From: Citrobacter freundii
GTDB taxonomy: Bacteria; Pseudomonadota; Gammaproteobacteria; Enterobacterales; Enterobacteriaceae
NCBI RefSeq assembly: GCF_011077955.1
Contig: NZ_JAALBX010000016.1
Location: forward strand, 22,857-86,856
DNA: 64,000 bases
Reading direction: 5' to 3'
Shown here: positions 54,300 through 63,967 of the stretch, one piece after another
Layout: each line of letters opens with the position of its first letter
Numbering within the stretch: the stretch's first letter is position 1
Made by a program: the position numbers and the translations under genes
Notes under the pieces: model-generated
Told to the model about the DNA's origin: nothing
The model's database searches: none
What the model saw: the letters and a program-made list of their open reading frames with translations, nothing else

Positions 54300-55673
54300 A
54301 TGGCACTTTGGGGTGGGCGTTTTACTCAGGCAGCGGATCAACGGTTTAAACAGTTCAACGACTCGTTGCGATTCGATTATCGCCTGGCGGAGCAGGATAT
54401 TGTGGGCTCTGTCGCCTGGTCTAAAGCGCTGGTGACCGTAGGCGTATTGACTGCCGATGAGCAGGTGGAGCTTGAACAGGCGCTACAGACGCTGCTGGAA
54501 GAGGTTCAGGCTAATCCGCAACAGATTCTCGAAAGCGATGCCGAAGATATTCACAGCTGGGTGGAAGGCAAACTCATCGACAAAGTGGGGCAGCTTGGTA
54601 AAAAACTTCACACCGGGCGTAGCCGTAACGATCAGGTCGCCACCGACCTGAAGCTGTGGTGCAAAATGACTGTCGGGGAGTTGCTGAACGCAACCCGCGA
54701 GCTGCAATCCGCGCTGGTGGAGACCGCCGCGAATAATCAGGATGCGGTGATGCCGGGTTACACCCATCTTCAGCGCGCTCAGCCGGTGACTTTTGCGCAC
54801 TGGTGCCTCGCGTATGTGGAGATGCTGGCCCGTGACGAAAGCCGTTTGCAGGATACCCTCAAGCGTCTGGATGTTAGCCCGCTTGGCTGCGGCGCGTTGG
54901 CGGGTACGGCGTATGATATTGACCGTGAACAACTGGCCGACTGGCTGGGTTTTGCTTCGGCAACCCGTAACAGTCTCGACAGCGTGTCCGATCGCGACCA
55001 TGTGCTGGAACTGTTGTCTGATGCCTCTATCGGGATGGTGCATCTCTCCCGTTTCGCAGAAGATCTGATTTTCTTTAATACCGGCGAGGCGGCGTTTGTC
55101 GAATTGTCCGACCGCGTGACTTCCGGTTCCTCTTTGATGCCGCAGAAGAAAAACCCGGATGCGCTGGAGTTGATCCGTGGCAAATGTGGCCGCGTGCAGG
55201 GCGCGTTAACCGGCATGATGATGACGCTCAAAGGCCTGCCGCTTGCGTATAACAAAGATATGCAGGAAGACAAAGAAGGGCTGTTCGACGCGCTCGATAC
55301 CTGGTTTGACTGCCTTCATATGGCAACGCTGGTGCTGGATGGCATTCAGGTGAAACGCCCGCGTTGCCAGGAAGCGGCAGAACAGGGGTATGCCAACGCC
55401 ACTGAACTGGCCGATTATCTGGTCGCTAAAGGCGTTCCGTTCCGTGAAGCGCACCATATCGTGGGTGAAGCCGTGGTAGAAGCGATCCGTCAGGGCAAGG
55501 CGCTCGAAGCGCTGCCACTGTCCGATTTACAAAAATTCAGCAGTGTCATTGGTGATGATGTTTATCCGATCCTGTCGCTGCAATCATGTCTTGATAAGCG
55601 CTCGGCAAAAGGCGGCGTATCGCCACAACAGGTAGCATCAGCAATTAGCGAGGCGAAAGCGCGTTTAGCGTAA
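54300..55673 (+). CDS. argH: Argininosuccinate lyase
   Basis: 457 residues. Fumarase/aspartase superfamily tetramer splitting argininosuccinate to arginine and fumarate. Signature [12 protein letters not shown] with the catalytic Ser (about residue 278) and [18 protein letters not shown]-type segment ([12 protein letters not shown]). Start at 54300 ([10 protein letters not shown]) with GGAG upstream; the open frame extends upstream through the 161-base argG-argH gap without support. Last gene of the operon, followed by a terminator. Confidence 0.98.
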   Translation: MALWGGRFTQAADQRFKQFNDSLRFDYRLAEQDIVGSVAWSKALVTVGVLTADEQVELEQALQTLLEEVQANPQQILESDAEDIHSWVEGKLIDKVGQLGKKLHTGRSRNDQVATDLKLWCKMTVGELLNATRELQSALVETAANNQDAVMPGYTHLQRAQPVTFAHWCLAYVEMLARDESRLQDTLKRLDVSPLGCGALAGTAYDIDREQLADWLGFASATRNSLDSVSDRDHVLELLSDASIGMVHLSRFAEDLIFFNTGEAAFVELSDRVTSGSSLMPQKKNPDALELIRGKCGRVQGALTGMMMTLKGLPLAYNKDMQEDKEGLFDALDTWFDCLHMATLVLDGIQVKRPRCQEAAEQGYANATELADYLVAKGVPFREAHHIVGEAVVEAIRQGKALEALPLSDLQKFSSVIGDDVYPILSLQSCLDKRSAKGGVSPQQVASAISEAKARLA

Positions 55674-55693
55674 TCGCATTTTTGCTCCACTCG

Positions 55694-55720
55694 GCCTGGC
55701 ATAATGCCAGGCTTTTTTTT
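55694..55720 (+). terminator. Rho-independent terminator of argCBGH
   Basis: GCCTGGCA-TAA-TGCCAGGC stem and a run of eight T, 20 bases after argH. Confidence 0.88.
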
Positions 55721-55723
55721 GCC

Positions 55724-55825
55724 AAAAAAAAGCGGACATCAAGTCCGCTAAAAATTTACGTTGGCTTTAGTTATTCAGTTATGAGGGTTTCAGTTCACAT
55801 TGCGGGTGTGGCACTCTCGCTTTGT
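55724..55825 (-). ncRNA. oxyS: OxyS, oxidative-stress small RNA (diverged)
   Basis: The minus strand contains GAATAACTAAAGCCAACGT, a near-exact match to the 3' half of E. coli OxyS (the Hfq/linker region), then a terminator hairpin AGCGGAC-TTGAT-GTCCGCT with eight T. It lies in the right place: divergent from oxyR and under the OxyR operator. The 5' half (from about 55760 to 55825) does not resemble the E. coli one; I could align only short pieces. The 5' end is estimated from a possible -10 (TAATAG) at 55832-55837. Confidence 0.75.
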
Positions 55826-55850
55826 TGATGGCTATTATTCGTCTTTTCTC

Positions 55851-55890
55851 TTGATAGGGATAATCGTTGGTTGCTATTCTATCTATCGCC
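55851..55890. promoter_or_regulatory. OxyR operator between oxyS and oxyR
   Basis: TTGATAGGGATAATCG and TGCTATTCTATCTATCGCC match the E. coli oxyR-oxyS control region as I recall it, with several ATAG/CTAT elements about 10 bp apart. OxyR autoregulates itself and activates oxyS from this site. Confidence 0.75.
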
Positions 55891-55920
55891 ATGGGCTATC
55901 ATGGCGGCGGAGGATGATTA

Positions 55921-56838
55921 ATGAATATTCGTGATCTTGAATACCTGGTCGCACTGGCCGAGCACCGTCATTTTCGACGTGCCGCCGATGCATGCCATGT
56001 CAGCCAGCCGACCTTAAGCGGACAAATCCGCAAGCTGGAAGATGAGTTAGGTGTCATGCTGCTGGAACGCACCAGCCGCAAAGTCTTATTTACCCAGGCA
56101 GGATTATTGCTGGTAGATCAGGCCCGCACCGTATTACGCGAAGTTAAAGTGCTAAAGGAAATGGCCAGCCAACAAGGCGAGGCGATGTCCGGTCCGCTGC
56201 ATATTGGCTTAATCCCGACCGTAGGCCCGTATTTATTGCCGCACATCATTCCGATGTTGCATCAGACCTTCCCGAAACTTGAAATGTATCTGCATGAAGC
56301 GCAAACCCATCAACTGCTGGCGCAGTTAGATAGCGGTAAGCTCGACTGCGCCATTCTGGCGTTGGTAAAAGAGAGCGAAGCCTTTATCGAAGTGCCGCTG
56401 TTTGATGAGCCGATGCTGCTGGCGGTCTATGACGATCATCCCTGGGCGGAGCGCGAACGTGTGCCGATGTCAGAACTGGCGGGTGAGAAGTTATTGATGC
56501 TGGAAGACGGGCACTGCCTGCGCGATCAGGCGATGGGCTTTTGCTTTGAAGCGGGTGCCGATGAAGATACCCATTTCCGCGCAACCAGCCTTGAAACGCT
56601 GCGCAATATGGTGGCGGCGGGCAGCGGTATCACGTTGCTGCCGGCGCTGGCGGTGCCGAATGAACGCCGCCGCGACGGTGTGGTGTATCTGCAATGCTTT
56701 AAGCCGGAGCCGCGTCGCACCGTGGGCCTGGTTTATCGCCCTGGCTCGCCGCTGCGTAATCGCTATGAGCAACTGGCAGAGGCCATCCGCACAAAAATGG
56801 ATGGCCATTTCGATACGGTGTTAAAACAGGCGGTTTAA
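55921..56838 (+). CDS. oxyR: Hydrogen peroxide-sensing regulator OxyR
   Basis: 305-residue LysR-family regulator. Helix-turn-helix at about 18-40 ([20 protein letters not shown]); redox pair Cys199 and Cys208 in [12 protein letters not shown]. Disulfide formation activates antioxidant genes. Start after GGAGGATGATTA. Its 3' end overlaps convergent sthA by 18 bases. Note katG, a main OxyR target, is not at its usual place in this window. Confidence 0.98.
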   Translation: MNIRDLEYLVALAEHRHFRRAADACHVSQPTLSGQIRKLEDELGVMLLERTSRKVLFTQAGLLLVDQARTVLREVKVLKEMASQQGEAMSGPLHIGLIPTVGPYLLPHIIPMLHQTFPKLEMYLHEAQTHQLLAQLDSGKLDCAILALVKESEAFIEVPLFDEPMLLAVYDDHPWAERERVPMSELAGEKLLMLEDGHCLRDQAMGFCFEAGADEDTHFRATSLETLRNMVAAGSGITLLPALAVPNERRRDGVVYLQCFKPEPRRTVGLVYRPGSPLRNRYEQLAEAIRTKMDGHFDTVLKQAV

Positions 56839-58221
56839 GCCGTTTAGCGCCGCTACCCGATAGGCTTCCGCCATGGTCGGGTAGTTAAAGGTGGTGTTAA
56901 CGAAGTATTCGATAGTGTTACCACCACCTTTCTGCTCCATTATCGCTTGGCCGATGTGAATAATTTCCGCCGCGCGCTCGCCAAAGCAGTGAATGCCCAA
57001 AATCTCTTTTGTCTCGCGATGAAAGAGAATTTTCAGCGTTCCGACGTTCATCCCGACGATTTGCGCCCGCGCCAGGTGCTTAAACTGCGCCCGGCCCACT
57101 TCATACGGCACTTTCATTGCGGTCAGCTGCTGCTCGGTTTTACCAACGGAGCTTATCTCAGGAATGGTATAGATACCCGTTGGGATATCTTCCACCAGAT
57201 GCGCACTGGCTTCGCCTTTGATCATCGCCTGTGCTGCAATACGACCCTGGTCGTAAGCCGCTGACGCCAGGCTCGGATAACCTATTACATCGCCCACCGC
57301 ATAAATGTGCGGTAATGCCGTCTGGTACATGCTGTTAACTTTCAACAGCCCGCGACCATCGGCTTCAAGGCCTATGTTATGCAGCGCCAGTGAATCAGTA
57401 TTCCCGGTACGGCCATTGGCGTACAACAGGCAGTCGGCTTTCACTTTTTTGCCGGATTTCAGGTGCATAATTACCCCGTCGTCCAGCCCTTCAATGCGCT
57501 CGTATTCTTCGTTGTGACGGATAACGACGCCGCTATTCCAGAAGTGATAGGAGAGCGAGTCGGACATCTCCTGATCGAGGAACGCCAGCAGTCGGTCGCG
57601 GGTGTTAATCAAATCGACTTTTACGTTCATTCCCCGGAATATCGACGCATATTCACAGCCGATCACGCCTGCGCCGTAAATAATGACGTGGCGGGGTTCA
57701 TGATGCAGACTGAGAATGGAGTCGCTGTCGTATACGCGCGGATGGGTGAAATCGACATCTTCCGGACGATACGGACGCGAGCCGCAGGCAATAACGAAAC
57801 GCTCGGCGGTTATCGTTTCCACCGTGCCGTCATGACACTCCAGCGCGAGGGTGTGTTCATCCACGAAATGGGCATTGCCTTGCAATATTTCGCAGCGGTT
57901 GCGCTCGTAGAACCCTTGTCGCATACGGGTTTGCTGATTAATCACGCTGTCGGCGTGGTTAAGGATATCGGCAAAAGAGGAACGAAGTAATCGGGTATGA
58001 TCGCTGTAAAGCGGATTTTGGTTGAATTCAATAATGCGGCTGACGGCATGACGGAGTGCTTTCGACGGGATGGTGCCCCAGTGGGTGCAACCGCCGCCGA
58101 CATTATGGTAGCGCTCAATGACCGCGACCCGTGCTCCTTGCTTAACCAGTCCCATAGCAGCGCCTTCGCCGCCGGGGCCTGAACCAATCACTATTGCGTC
58201 ATAATCGTAGGTGTGTGGCAT
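56821..58221 (-). CDS. sthA: Soluble pyridine nucleotide transhydrogenase
   Basis: 466 residues. FAD enzyme that oxidises excess NADPH with NAD+. FAD motif [13 protein letters not shown] at about 13-25. In the disulfide region [15 protein letters not shown] the second redox Cys of the lipoamide dehydrogenase relatives is replaced by Thr, as known for this enzyme. NAD-binding [13 protein letters not shown] (about 181-193) and the C-terminal dimerisation domain with [14 protein letters not shown] are present. Overlaps the oxyR 3' end by 18 bases. Confidence 0.97.
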   Translation of the reverse strand: MPHTYDYDAIVIGSGPGGEGAAMGLVKQGARVAVIERYHNVGGGCTHWGTIPSKALRHAVSRIIEFNQNPLYSDHTRLLRSSFADILNHADSVINQQTRMRQGFYERNRCEILQGNAHFVDEHTLALECHDGTVETITAERFVIACGSRPYRPEDVDFTHPRVYDSDSILSLHHEPRHVIIYGAGVIGCEYASIFRGMNVKVDLINTRDRLLAFLDQEMSDSLSYHFWNSGVVIRHNEEYERIEGLDDGVIMHLKSGKKVKADCLLYANGRTGNTDSLALHNIGLEADGRGLLKVNSMYQTALPHIYAVGDVIGYPSLASAAYDQGRIAAQAMIKGEASAHLVEDIPTGIYTIPEISSVGKTEQQLTAMKVPYEVGRAQFKHLARAQIVGMNVGTLKILFHRETKEILGIHCFGERAAEIIHIGQAIMEQKGGGNTIEYFVNTTFNYPTMAEAYRVAALNGLNRLF

Positions 58222-58417
58222 CTTAAGGCAGACCTGTTCTTATACATAAAAACAACAGAATGGTAACATTATCGGTGCGATAACCCAATTGTTACTGTGC
58301 TTTTTCCTGAGGAACGCGAGACAGCTCGCGTAAACAGTCATTCACAATCCAGTATAAACCCGGTAATTTTATTGTCTGGCAGATGCGCCATTCGACAGGA
58401 AGGATTCAGGCAACGTG

Positions 58418-59050
58418 ATGGGTGTAAGAGCGCAACAGAAAGAACGAACCCGGCGGTCGCTCGTGGAAGCGGCGTTCAGCCAACTGAGCGCTGAAAGAAG
58501 TTTTGCCAGTCTTAGCCTGCGTGAAGTCGCCCGCGAGGCGGGTATTGCCCCAACCTCGTTTTATCGGCATTTCAGAGATGTGGATGAGCTTGGGCTGACG
58601 ATGGTGGATGAAAGCGGTTTGATGCTGCGCCAACTGATGCGTCAGGCGCGCCAGCGAATCGCTAAAGGCGGCAGCATCATTCGCACGTCGGTTTCCACCT
58701 TTATGGAGTTTATCGGCAACAACCCTAACGCATTTCGTCTGCTGTTGCGGGAACGCTCAGGCACGTCGGCTGCGTTTCGTGCGGCGGTGGCCCGGGAAAT
58801 CCAGCATTTTATTGCGGAACTTGCCGACTACCTTGAACTCGAAAGTCACATGCCGCGAAGTTTTACTGAAGCGCAGGCAGAAGCGATGGTCACCATCGTA
58901 TTCAGCGCCGGCGCGGAAGCCCTCGACGTTGGCCCCGAACAACGTCGGCAACTCGAAGAGCGGCTGGTACTGCAACTGCGGATGATTTCCAAAGGCGCGT
59001 ATTACTGGTATCGCCGCGAACAAGAAAAGTTAGCGCAATATTCCGACTAG
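58418..59050 (+). CDS. fabR: Fatty acid biosynthesis repressor FabR
   Basis: 210 residues. TetR-family repressor of fabA and fabB that tunes the unsaturated-to-saturated fatty acid ratio. Helix-turn-helix about 27-48 ([20 protein letters not shown]). Start ATG at 58418 after AGGAAGGATTCAGG; a GTG one codon upstream is possible. The C-terminus stops after KLAQYSD, a few residues shorter than E. coli. Thirteen bases precede yijD. Confidence 0.95.
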   Translation: MGVRAQQKERTRRSLVEAAFSQLSAERSFASLSLREVAREAGIAPTSFYRHFRDVDELGLTMVDESGLMLRQLMRQARQRIAKGGSIIRTSVSTFMEFIGNNPNAFRLLLRERSGTSAAFRAAVAREIQHFIAELADYLELESHMPRSFTEAQAEAMVTIVFSAGAEALDVGPEQRRQLEERLVLQLRMISKGAYYWYRREQEKLAQYSD

Positions 59051-59063
59051 TGAAGGACGAGCA

Positions 59064-59423
59064 ATGAAACCGTCATATCAAGAAAAAGGCACCTTACTGC
59101 TGGCATTACTTGCCGGTCTCTCTGTAAATGGCACATTTGCGGCGCTGTTCAGCTCCGTTGTTCCATTTTCTGTTTTCCCGATTATCGCACTGGTGCTGAC
59201 GGTGTATTGTCTGCATCAACGCTATCAGGAGCGTACAATGCCGGTGGGCCTGCCAAGCCTTGCCGCCGGTTGTTTCGTGCTGGGCGTTTTGATATACAGC
59301 GCAGTTGTGCGTGCGGAATACCCGGCAATCGGCTCGAATTTCCTGCCGTCGGTGCTGGCCGTCGTGCTGTTGTTCTGGATTGGTTATCGTCTGCGTCATC
59401 GCCCGACGCACATCACGGAATAA
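59064..59423 (+). CDS. yijD: YijD, DUF1422 inner-membrane protein
   Basis: 119 residues with four hydrophobic helices (about 11-30, 33-48, 65-82, 90-107); the family function is unknown. Length equals E. coli. Cotranscribed with fabR; ends at a terminator shared with convergent trmA. Confidence 0.92.
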   Translation: MKPSYQEKGTLLLALLAGLSVNGTFAALFSSVVPFSVFPIIALVLTVYCLHQRYQERTMPVGLPSLAAGCFVLGVLIYSAVVRAEYPAIGSNFLPSVLAVVLLFWIGYRLRHRPTHITE

Positions 59424-59437
59424 CCCGCCCTCAAAAC

Positions 59438-59468
59438 AAAAAACCCCAAACATGGTTTGGGGTTTTGT
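59438..59468. terminator. Bidirectional terminator between yijD and trmA
   Basis: AAAACCCCAAAC-ATG-GTTTGGGGTTTT, a 12-bp perfect stem flanked by A- and T-rich sequence, between convergent genes. Confidence 0.85.
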
Positions 59469-59472
59469 CGTT

Positions 59473-60579
59473 TTAGCGTTGCTTCGCGCTGAGCAGTACG
59501 CCGCATTCCATATGGTGGGTGTAAGGGAACTGATCGAAAAGCGCCAGCCGCTCGACGTTATGGGTTTGCGACAACGTTTCCAGATTCTGGCACAGCGTCT
59601 GCGGATTACAGGAAATATACAGAATGCGCGGATAGGCTTGCACCATCTTCACCGTCTCTTCATCAAGACCACTACGCGGCGGATCGACAAAGATCGTTTC
59701 ACACTGGTAGCTTTTTAAATCGATCCCCTGCAGGCGGTTGAATTCCCGTACGCCATTCATGGCTTGCGTAAATTCTTCTGCCGACATGCGGATAATTTGC
59801 ACATTGTCGATATGGTTGGCGGCAATGTTGTATTGCGCGGCAGCCACAGACGGCTTGGCGATTTCCGTGGCCAGCACCCGACGGAAATTACGCGCCAGTG
59901 CCAGCGAAAAATTACCGTTGCCGCAGTACAGTTCCAACAAATCACCCTGTGAACCGCGAGTCACGTCAAGCGCCCACTCCAGCATCTGCACATTCATTGC
60001 GGCGTTGGGCTGCGTAAAGCTGTTTTCCACCTGGCGATAAATCATCTCTTTACCGTCAACCATTAGGCACTCATCAACGTAATCCTGATCGAGCGCGATT
60101 TTGGTTTTAGTCGCGCGACCAATCACATGCACAGTGAGATTTCTGGCGCGCAGCGCATCACGCAATTGCGTCGCCTGGGTTTGCCACGTCTCATCCAGTT
60201 TTTTGTGGTAGAGCAATGACACCACGGCCTGATGACTTTGGGTGGAGAGATAATCAATCTGGAACAGCTTATGACGCAGCACCGGGTTATCTCGTACCGC
60301 TTCAATAACCGCGCTCATCAATGTGTTAATCAGTTGGCTTGCGGCAGGGAAACTATCCACCCGGATACGCTGCCTGGTGTTTTGATCGAAAATGATGTGG
60401 TAGAGGTCGTCGCCCTCGTGCCAGACGCGGAACTCGGCGCGCATGCGGTAATGACTGAGCGGTGAACGAAACACCTCCGGCGCGGGCGCGTGAAAGGGCG
60501 TCATCATCGTCTGCAGACGGACAACCTTTTCGGCCAGTTGCGCGTCGTACTGTTCGGTAGGGAGGTGCTCGGGCGTCAT
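59473..60579 (-). CDS. trmA: tRNA/tmRNA (uracil-5-)-methyltransferase TrmA
   Basis: 368 residues. Makes 5-methyluridine at position 54 of tRNA. SAM-binding [16 protein letters not shown] (about 213-228), [13 protein letters not shown] (about 297-309), catalytic Cys in YISCNPQTL (about 324-332) and the C-terminal [12 protein letters not shown] with the general-base Glu. Divergent from btuB across its riboswitch leader. Confidence 0.97.
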   Translation of the reverse strand: MTPEHLPTEQYDAQLAEKVVRLQTMMTPFHAPAPEVFRSPLSHYRMRAEFRVWHEGDDLYHIIFDQNTRQRIRVDSFPAASQLINTLMSAVIEAVRDNPVLRHKLFQIDYLSTQSHQAVVSLLYHKKLDETWQTQATQLRDALRARNLTVHVIGRATKTKIALDQDYVDECLMVDGKEMIYRQVENSFTQPNAAMNVQMLEWALDVTRGSQGDLLELYCGNGNFSLALARNFRRVLATEIAKPSVAAAQYNIAANHIDNVQIIRMSAEEFTQAMNGVREFNRLQGIDLKSYQCETIFVDPPRSGLDEETVKMVQAYPRILYISCNPQTLCQNLETLSQTHNVERLALFDQFPYTHHMECGVLLSAKQR

Positions 60580-60703
60580 TATGCGTTCCTGGTGATAAAA
60601 ATTTACGCAGGGGATTGTAGGGATTGCAGCCGTGATGTCCAGCCTTGTCTCGGCGGTTTACGCATGGAAGTCTGGACTTCTATATGGCGATGCAGGTAGC
60701 ATT
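60580..60703. other. trmA-btuB intergenic region before the riboswitch
   Basis: 124 bases between the trmA start and the aptamer P1 stem. Promoters for both divergent genes are expected here; I could not fix -35/-10 elements. An imperfect palindrome GAAGTCTGGACTTC lies at 60667-60680. Confidence 0.5.
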
Positions 60704-60870
60704 CGCGTTCCGGTTCGTAAAGATAACCAAGGGAATCCAGTGAAAATCTGGAGCTGACGCGCAGCGGTAAAGACAGGTGGGACGAATGCATTCGTGCAGA
60801 CACTGCTTAATAAAGTGGGAAGTCTTCGTCCAGTAACACGCCTCCAAGCCCGAAGACCTGCCGGAATACG
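60704..60870 (+). promoter_or_regulatory. Cobalamin riboswitch (btuB leader aptamer)
   Basis: The core matches the E. coli btuB leader: GGGAATCCAGTG, AATCTGGAGCTGACGCGCAG, CGGTAA, and the B12 box AAGCCCGAAGACCTGCC. The P1 stem CGCGTTCCGG (60704-60713) pairs with CCGGAATACG (60861-60870). Adenosylcobalamin binding would lower btuB expression. Variable peripheral loops differ from E. coli. Confidence 0.92.
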
Positions 60871-60913
60871 TCGCAATTTTCACGATCATCGCGTGCTATC
60901 GGTCGTGGGTGCG

Positions 60914-60937
60914 GCATCCTTTTATTTGCTGGATGCT
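60914..60937 (+). promoter_or_regulatory. Expression-platform hairpin before btuB
   Basis: GCATCC / GGATGC stem with a 12-base loop, ending 10 bases before the btuB start. It lies where the E. coli leader has its ribosome-site-sequestering hairpin, so translational control is expected. Confidence 0.6.
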
Positions 60938-60947
60938 TTATATAATG

Positions 60948-62792
60948 ATGATAAAGAAACTCGCGCTGCTGACGGGCTTTTCCGTTACGGCGTTTTCCGT
61001 CTGGGCGCAAAACAGTGCCGACACAATGGTGGTCACGGCCAACCGTTTCCAACAACCCGTAAATACCGTTCTCGCACCCACTGATGTGGTAACCCGCGCC
61101 GATATCGACAAATGGCAGGCTCGGTCGGTCATCGATGTATTGCGTCGTCTGCCGGGGGTGGATATCGCGCAAAACGGCGGGCTTGGCCAGTCGGCATCCG
61201 TGTATGTGCGCGGCACCGAAGCCAAACAGCTTCTGATGCTGATCGATGGCGTGCCGGTAGCGCGTTCCGGGATTTCTAACGATCCCGAATTGAACCAAAT
61301 CCCACTTTCACTGGTGCAGCGTATTGAGTACATCCGTGGCCCGCGCTCGGCGGTGTACGGTTCCGGCGCCATTGGCGGCGTGGTGAATATCATCACCCAG
61401 ACCGGAGAAGAAAAATCGCAAATCAATGCAGGTGTTGGTTCAAAAGGTTATCAGACCTATGACGGCGCGCTGCGTCAGCACGTAGGCGATAACACCGTGG
61501 CCACCGTCGCGGGCGCTTATACCAGCACCAAAGGATTTAACGTCCAGCCGACTTCTTCCTGGGCTGGTGATGACGACCGAGATGGCTATCGCAACAAAAC
61601 TTTCTGGGGCGGCCTGCAACACAAATTCAACGATAACCTCGACGGCTTCTTTCGCGGCTACAGCTTTGCGAATAACGTCGATTACGATCAGGGCGACTAT
61701 GGTTATGCCGCCGGCGGTGACGAACGTCAGTTGTACAGCCAGAACTGGGATACCGGCCTGCACTTTAATTCCGGCATCTATTCATCGCAATTGATCGCGA
61801 ATTATCAGAAGAGCAAGGATTACAACTACAGCAGCATCACCGGCCGTTATAACGACGGGACGACGCTCGACGACATGGAACAGCGTTATATCCAGTGGGG
61901 CAATAACGTCATTGTGGGCCATGGTTCGGTTAGCGCAGGCGTTGACTGGAAGCAGGAGCGCCTTACTTCATCAGACAGCTACGCTCGTGATGCCTATAAG
62001 CGCGAAAACACGGGCCTGTATCTGACCGGGCAGCAGCAAGTTGGCGATGTGACGCTGGAAGCCTCCGGGCGTGAAGATCATGACGACGACTTCGGCTGGC
62101 ATGGCACCTGGCAGACCGCGGCGGGCTGGGAATTTGTCGATGATTATCGTGTAACCGTTTCGTACGGTACGGGATTCCTGGCGCCTTCGCTTGGGCAACA
62201 GTACGGTGCTACGCGTTTCGGCATCGCTTCTAACCCGAATCTGAAACCGGAAGAGTCCAGACAGTGGGAAGCCGGGCTCGAAGGCCTGACTGGCCCGGTA
62301 GACTGGCGTCTGTCTGCGTATCGCTATGAAATTGAAAATCTGGTTACTTATAACCGTACGGCTTATTACAACATCAACTCCGCTACGATTAAGGGCGTGG
62401 AGTGGACGGGTAATGTGGATACCGGCATTTTCACTCATCGCGTAACGCTTCAGTACATCGACCCGCGTGACGACGAAACCGATGAAGTTCTGCCGCGCCG
62501 CGCCAAACGTCAGGCGAAATATCAACTCGACTGGACGATGTTCAATCTGGATATGGATATCGCATGGCAGTACTTTGGCCGCCGTTATGACAACAGAAGC
62601 TCTAGCTACAATCCTCAACAGCAGGTTCTGCCAAGTTACAGCACTGTTGAAATTGCGGCGTCATATCCCATCACCTCTCAACTCACAGTTCGTGGTAAAA
62701 TAAGTAACCTGTTCGACAAAGATTACGAGACGGCTTATGGCTACCAAACTGCTGGACGAGAATACACCTTGTCAGGCAGCTACACCTTCTGA
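60948..62792 (+). CDS. btuB: Vitamin B12 outer-membrane receptor BtuB (divergent)
   Basis: 614 residues. TonB-dependent 22-strand beta-barrel that imports cobalamins. Signal peptide cleaved after residue 20 (VWA|QNSADT); TonB box ADTMVVTANRF at the mature N-terminus; plug domain with RRLPGVDI, VYVRGTE, LIDGVPV, YIRGPRSAVYGSGAIGGVVNI; the C-terminus ends in aromatic Phe (TLSGSYTF) for Bam insertion. Plug and last strands are well conserved, while the barrel loops (about 150-500) are strongly diverged from E. coli BtuB as I remember it. The ATG at 60948 (MIKKLAL) gives the E. coli length exactly. Its 3' end overlaps murI by 56 bases. Confidence 0.93.
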   Translation: MIKKLALLTGFSVTAFSVWAQNSADTMVVTANRFQQPVNTVLAPTDVVTRADIDKWQARSVIDVLRRLPGVDIAQNGGLGQSASVYVRGTEAKQLLMLIDGVPVARSGISNDPELNQIPLSLVQRIEYIRGPRSAVYGSGAIGGVVNIITQTGEEKSQINAGVGSKGYQTYDGALRQHVGDNTVATVAGAYTSTKGFNVQPTSSWAGDDDRDGYRNKTFWGGLQHKFNDNLDGFFRGYSFANNVDYDQGDYGYAAGGDERQLYSQNWDTGLHFNSGIYSSQLIANYQKSKDYNYSSITGRYNDGTTLDDMEQRYIQWGNNVIVGHGSVSAGVDWKQERLTSSDSYARDAYKRENTGLYLTGQQQVGDVTLEASGREDHDDDFGWHGTWQTAAGWEFVDDYRVTVSYGTGFLAPSLGQQYGATRFGIASNPNLKPEESRQWEAGLEGLTGPVDWRLSAYRYEIENLVTYNRTAYYNINSATIKGVEWTGNVDTGIFTHRVTLQYIDPRDDETDEVLPRRAKRQAKYQLDWTMFNLDMDIAWQYFGRRYDNRSSSYNPQQQVLPSYSTVEIAASYPITSQLTVRGKISNLFDKDYETAYGYQTAGREYTLSGSYTF

Positions 62793-63588
62793 CGCACGTC
62801 CCACCGTACTGGTGTTTGATTCCGGTGTCGGTGGGCTGTCTGTCTATGATGAGATCCGGCACTTGCTGCCGGATCTACATTACATCTACGCGTTCGATAA
62901 TGTCGCTTTCCCGTACGGTGAAAAGAGTGAAGAGTTTATCGTTGAGCGCGTGGTTGACATCGTAACGGCTGTTCAGCGCTGTTATCCCCTGGCGATTGCG
63001 ATTATCGCCTGTAATACCGCCAGCACGGTTTCACTTCCTGCCCTGCGTGAGAAATTCGAGTTTCCGGTTGTGGGCGTAGTTCCTGCGATTAAACCTGCTG
63101 CACGCTTAACGGCTAACGGTGTTGTCGGCCTGTTGGCTACGCGCGCGACGGTGCGTCGTCCTTATACGCATGAGTTAATTGCTCGCTTCGCTAATGAATG
63201 CCGGATTGAAATGCTGGGATCGGCCGAGCTGGTGGAGCTTGCTGAGGCGAAATTGCATGGGCATCCGGTATCGCTTGATGAACTGCGTCGTATTCTGAAA
63301 CCCTGGCTGCGGATGCCGGAGCCGCCGGATACGGTCGTGCTGGGTTGCACCCATTTCCCTTTATTGCAGGAAGAATTACTCAGCGTACTGCCAGATGGCA
63401 CTCGCCTGGTGGATTCCGGTGCGGCCATTGCCAGAAGAACGGCCTGGTTGCTTGAGCATGAAGCGCCAGATGCGAAATCCCGCGATGAAAATGTGGCGTA
63501 CTGTATGGCGTTCACGCCAGAAACTGCTCAACTATTGCCCGTTTTAAAGCGTTATGGCTTCGCAAAGCTCGAAAAGCTGTCACTTTAG
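62737..63588 (+). CDS. murI: Glutamate racemase
   Basis: 283 residues. Makes D-glutamate for peptidoglycan. Catalytic cysteines lie in ACNTAS (about residue 90) and GCTHFPLLQ (about 204), with FDSGVGGLSVYDEI at the N-terminus. It begins inside the btuB coding region in another frame, an arrangement also known in E. coli. It starts MATKLLDENTPC, matching E. coli's MATKL start, so the overlap is real. Confidence 0.97.
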   Translation: MATKLLDENTPCQAATPSDARPTVLVFDSGVGGLSVYDEIRHLLPDLHYIYAFDNVAFPYGEKSEEFIVERVVDIVTAVQRCYPLAIAIIACNTASTVSLPALREKFEFPVVGVVPAIKPAARLTANGVVGLLATRATVRRPYTHELIARFANECRIEMLGSAELVELAEAKLHGHPVSLDELRRILKPWLRMPEPPDTVVLGCTHFPLLQEELLSVLPDGTRLVDSGAAIARRTAWLLEHEAPDAKSRDENVAYCMAFTPETAQLLPVLKRYGFAKLEKLSL

Positions 63589-63639
63589 CGGCAATTTGGG
63601 CAAAAAAGAGACGGTTGATTTATTTTTTTAAAACAGGGC

Positions 63640-63667
63640 TTGTCACCGTCAAAGAAGTCCCTATAAT
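63640..63667 (+). promoter_or_regulatory. rRNA promoter P1
   Basis: -35 TTGTCA (63640-63645), 16-bp spacer, -10 TATAAT (63662-63667), followed by the GC-rich discriminator GCGCC typical of stringently controlled rRNA promoters; an A/T-rich UP element lies just upstream. Confidence 0.88.
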
Positions 63668-63759
63668 GCGCCTCCACTGACACGGAACAACGGCGAATAA
63701 GTCGGCCGGTCAGCGGGATTCCTCCGGGAGTTCCGGCAGAGAAAAGCGCAAATAAACGC

Positions 63760-63787
63760 TTGACTCTGAAAGAGGAAAGCGTAATAT
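63760..63787 (+). promoter_or_regulatory. rRNA promoter P2
   Basis: -35 TTGACT (63760-63765), 16-bp spacer, -10 TAATAT (63782-63787), 120 bases after P1. Confidence 0.8.
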
Positions 63788-63826
63788 ACGCCACCTCGCG
63801 ACAGTGAGCTTAACGCCGTGTCGCAC

Positions 63827-63839
63827 TGCTCTTTAACAA
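63827..63839 (+). promoter_or_regulatory. boxA antitermination site of the rRNA leader
   Basis: TGCTCTTTAACAA is the conserved enterobacterial rRNA boxA recognised by the NusB-S10 complex. Confidence 0.88.
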
Positions 63840-63967
63840 TTTATCAGACAATCTGTGTGGGCACTCGCAGGATTGATATCTCAGTACCTTCGGGTACATA
63901 TAGAATTATCAAGTCTCTGAGTGAACACGTAATTCATTACGAAGTTTAATTCACGAGCATCAAACTT

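Larger units (their letters stand above)
63589..63967 (+). promoter_or_regulatory. rRNA operon promoter and leader region
   Basis: 379 bases with no gene, spanning from murI to 16S. It contains an AT-rich UP-like element (about 63614-63636), promoters P1 and P2, the boxA antitermination signal and the leader processing stem region. Order and spacing match E. coli rrnB downstream of murI. Confidence 0.9.

Noticed and set aside
56821..56838. Possible frameshift at the oxyR-sthA overlap
   Set aside because: Both proteins have intact C-termini (KQAV and LNRLF) and normal lengths; the 18-base convergent overlap is real.
63585..63794. 69-codon open frame on the minus strand in the rRNA promoter region
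   Set aside because: It lies across the rRNA promoters P1 and P2, which explain the sequence fully.
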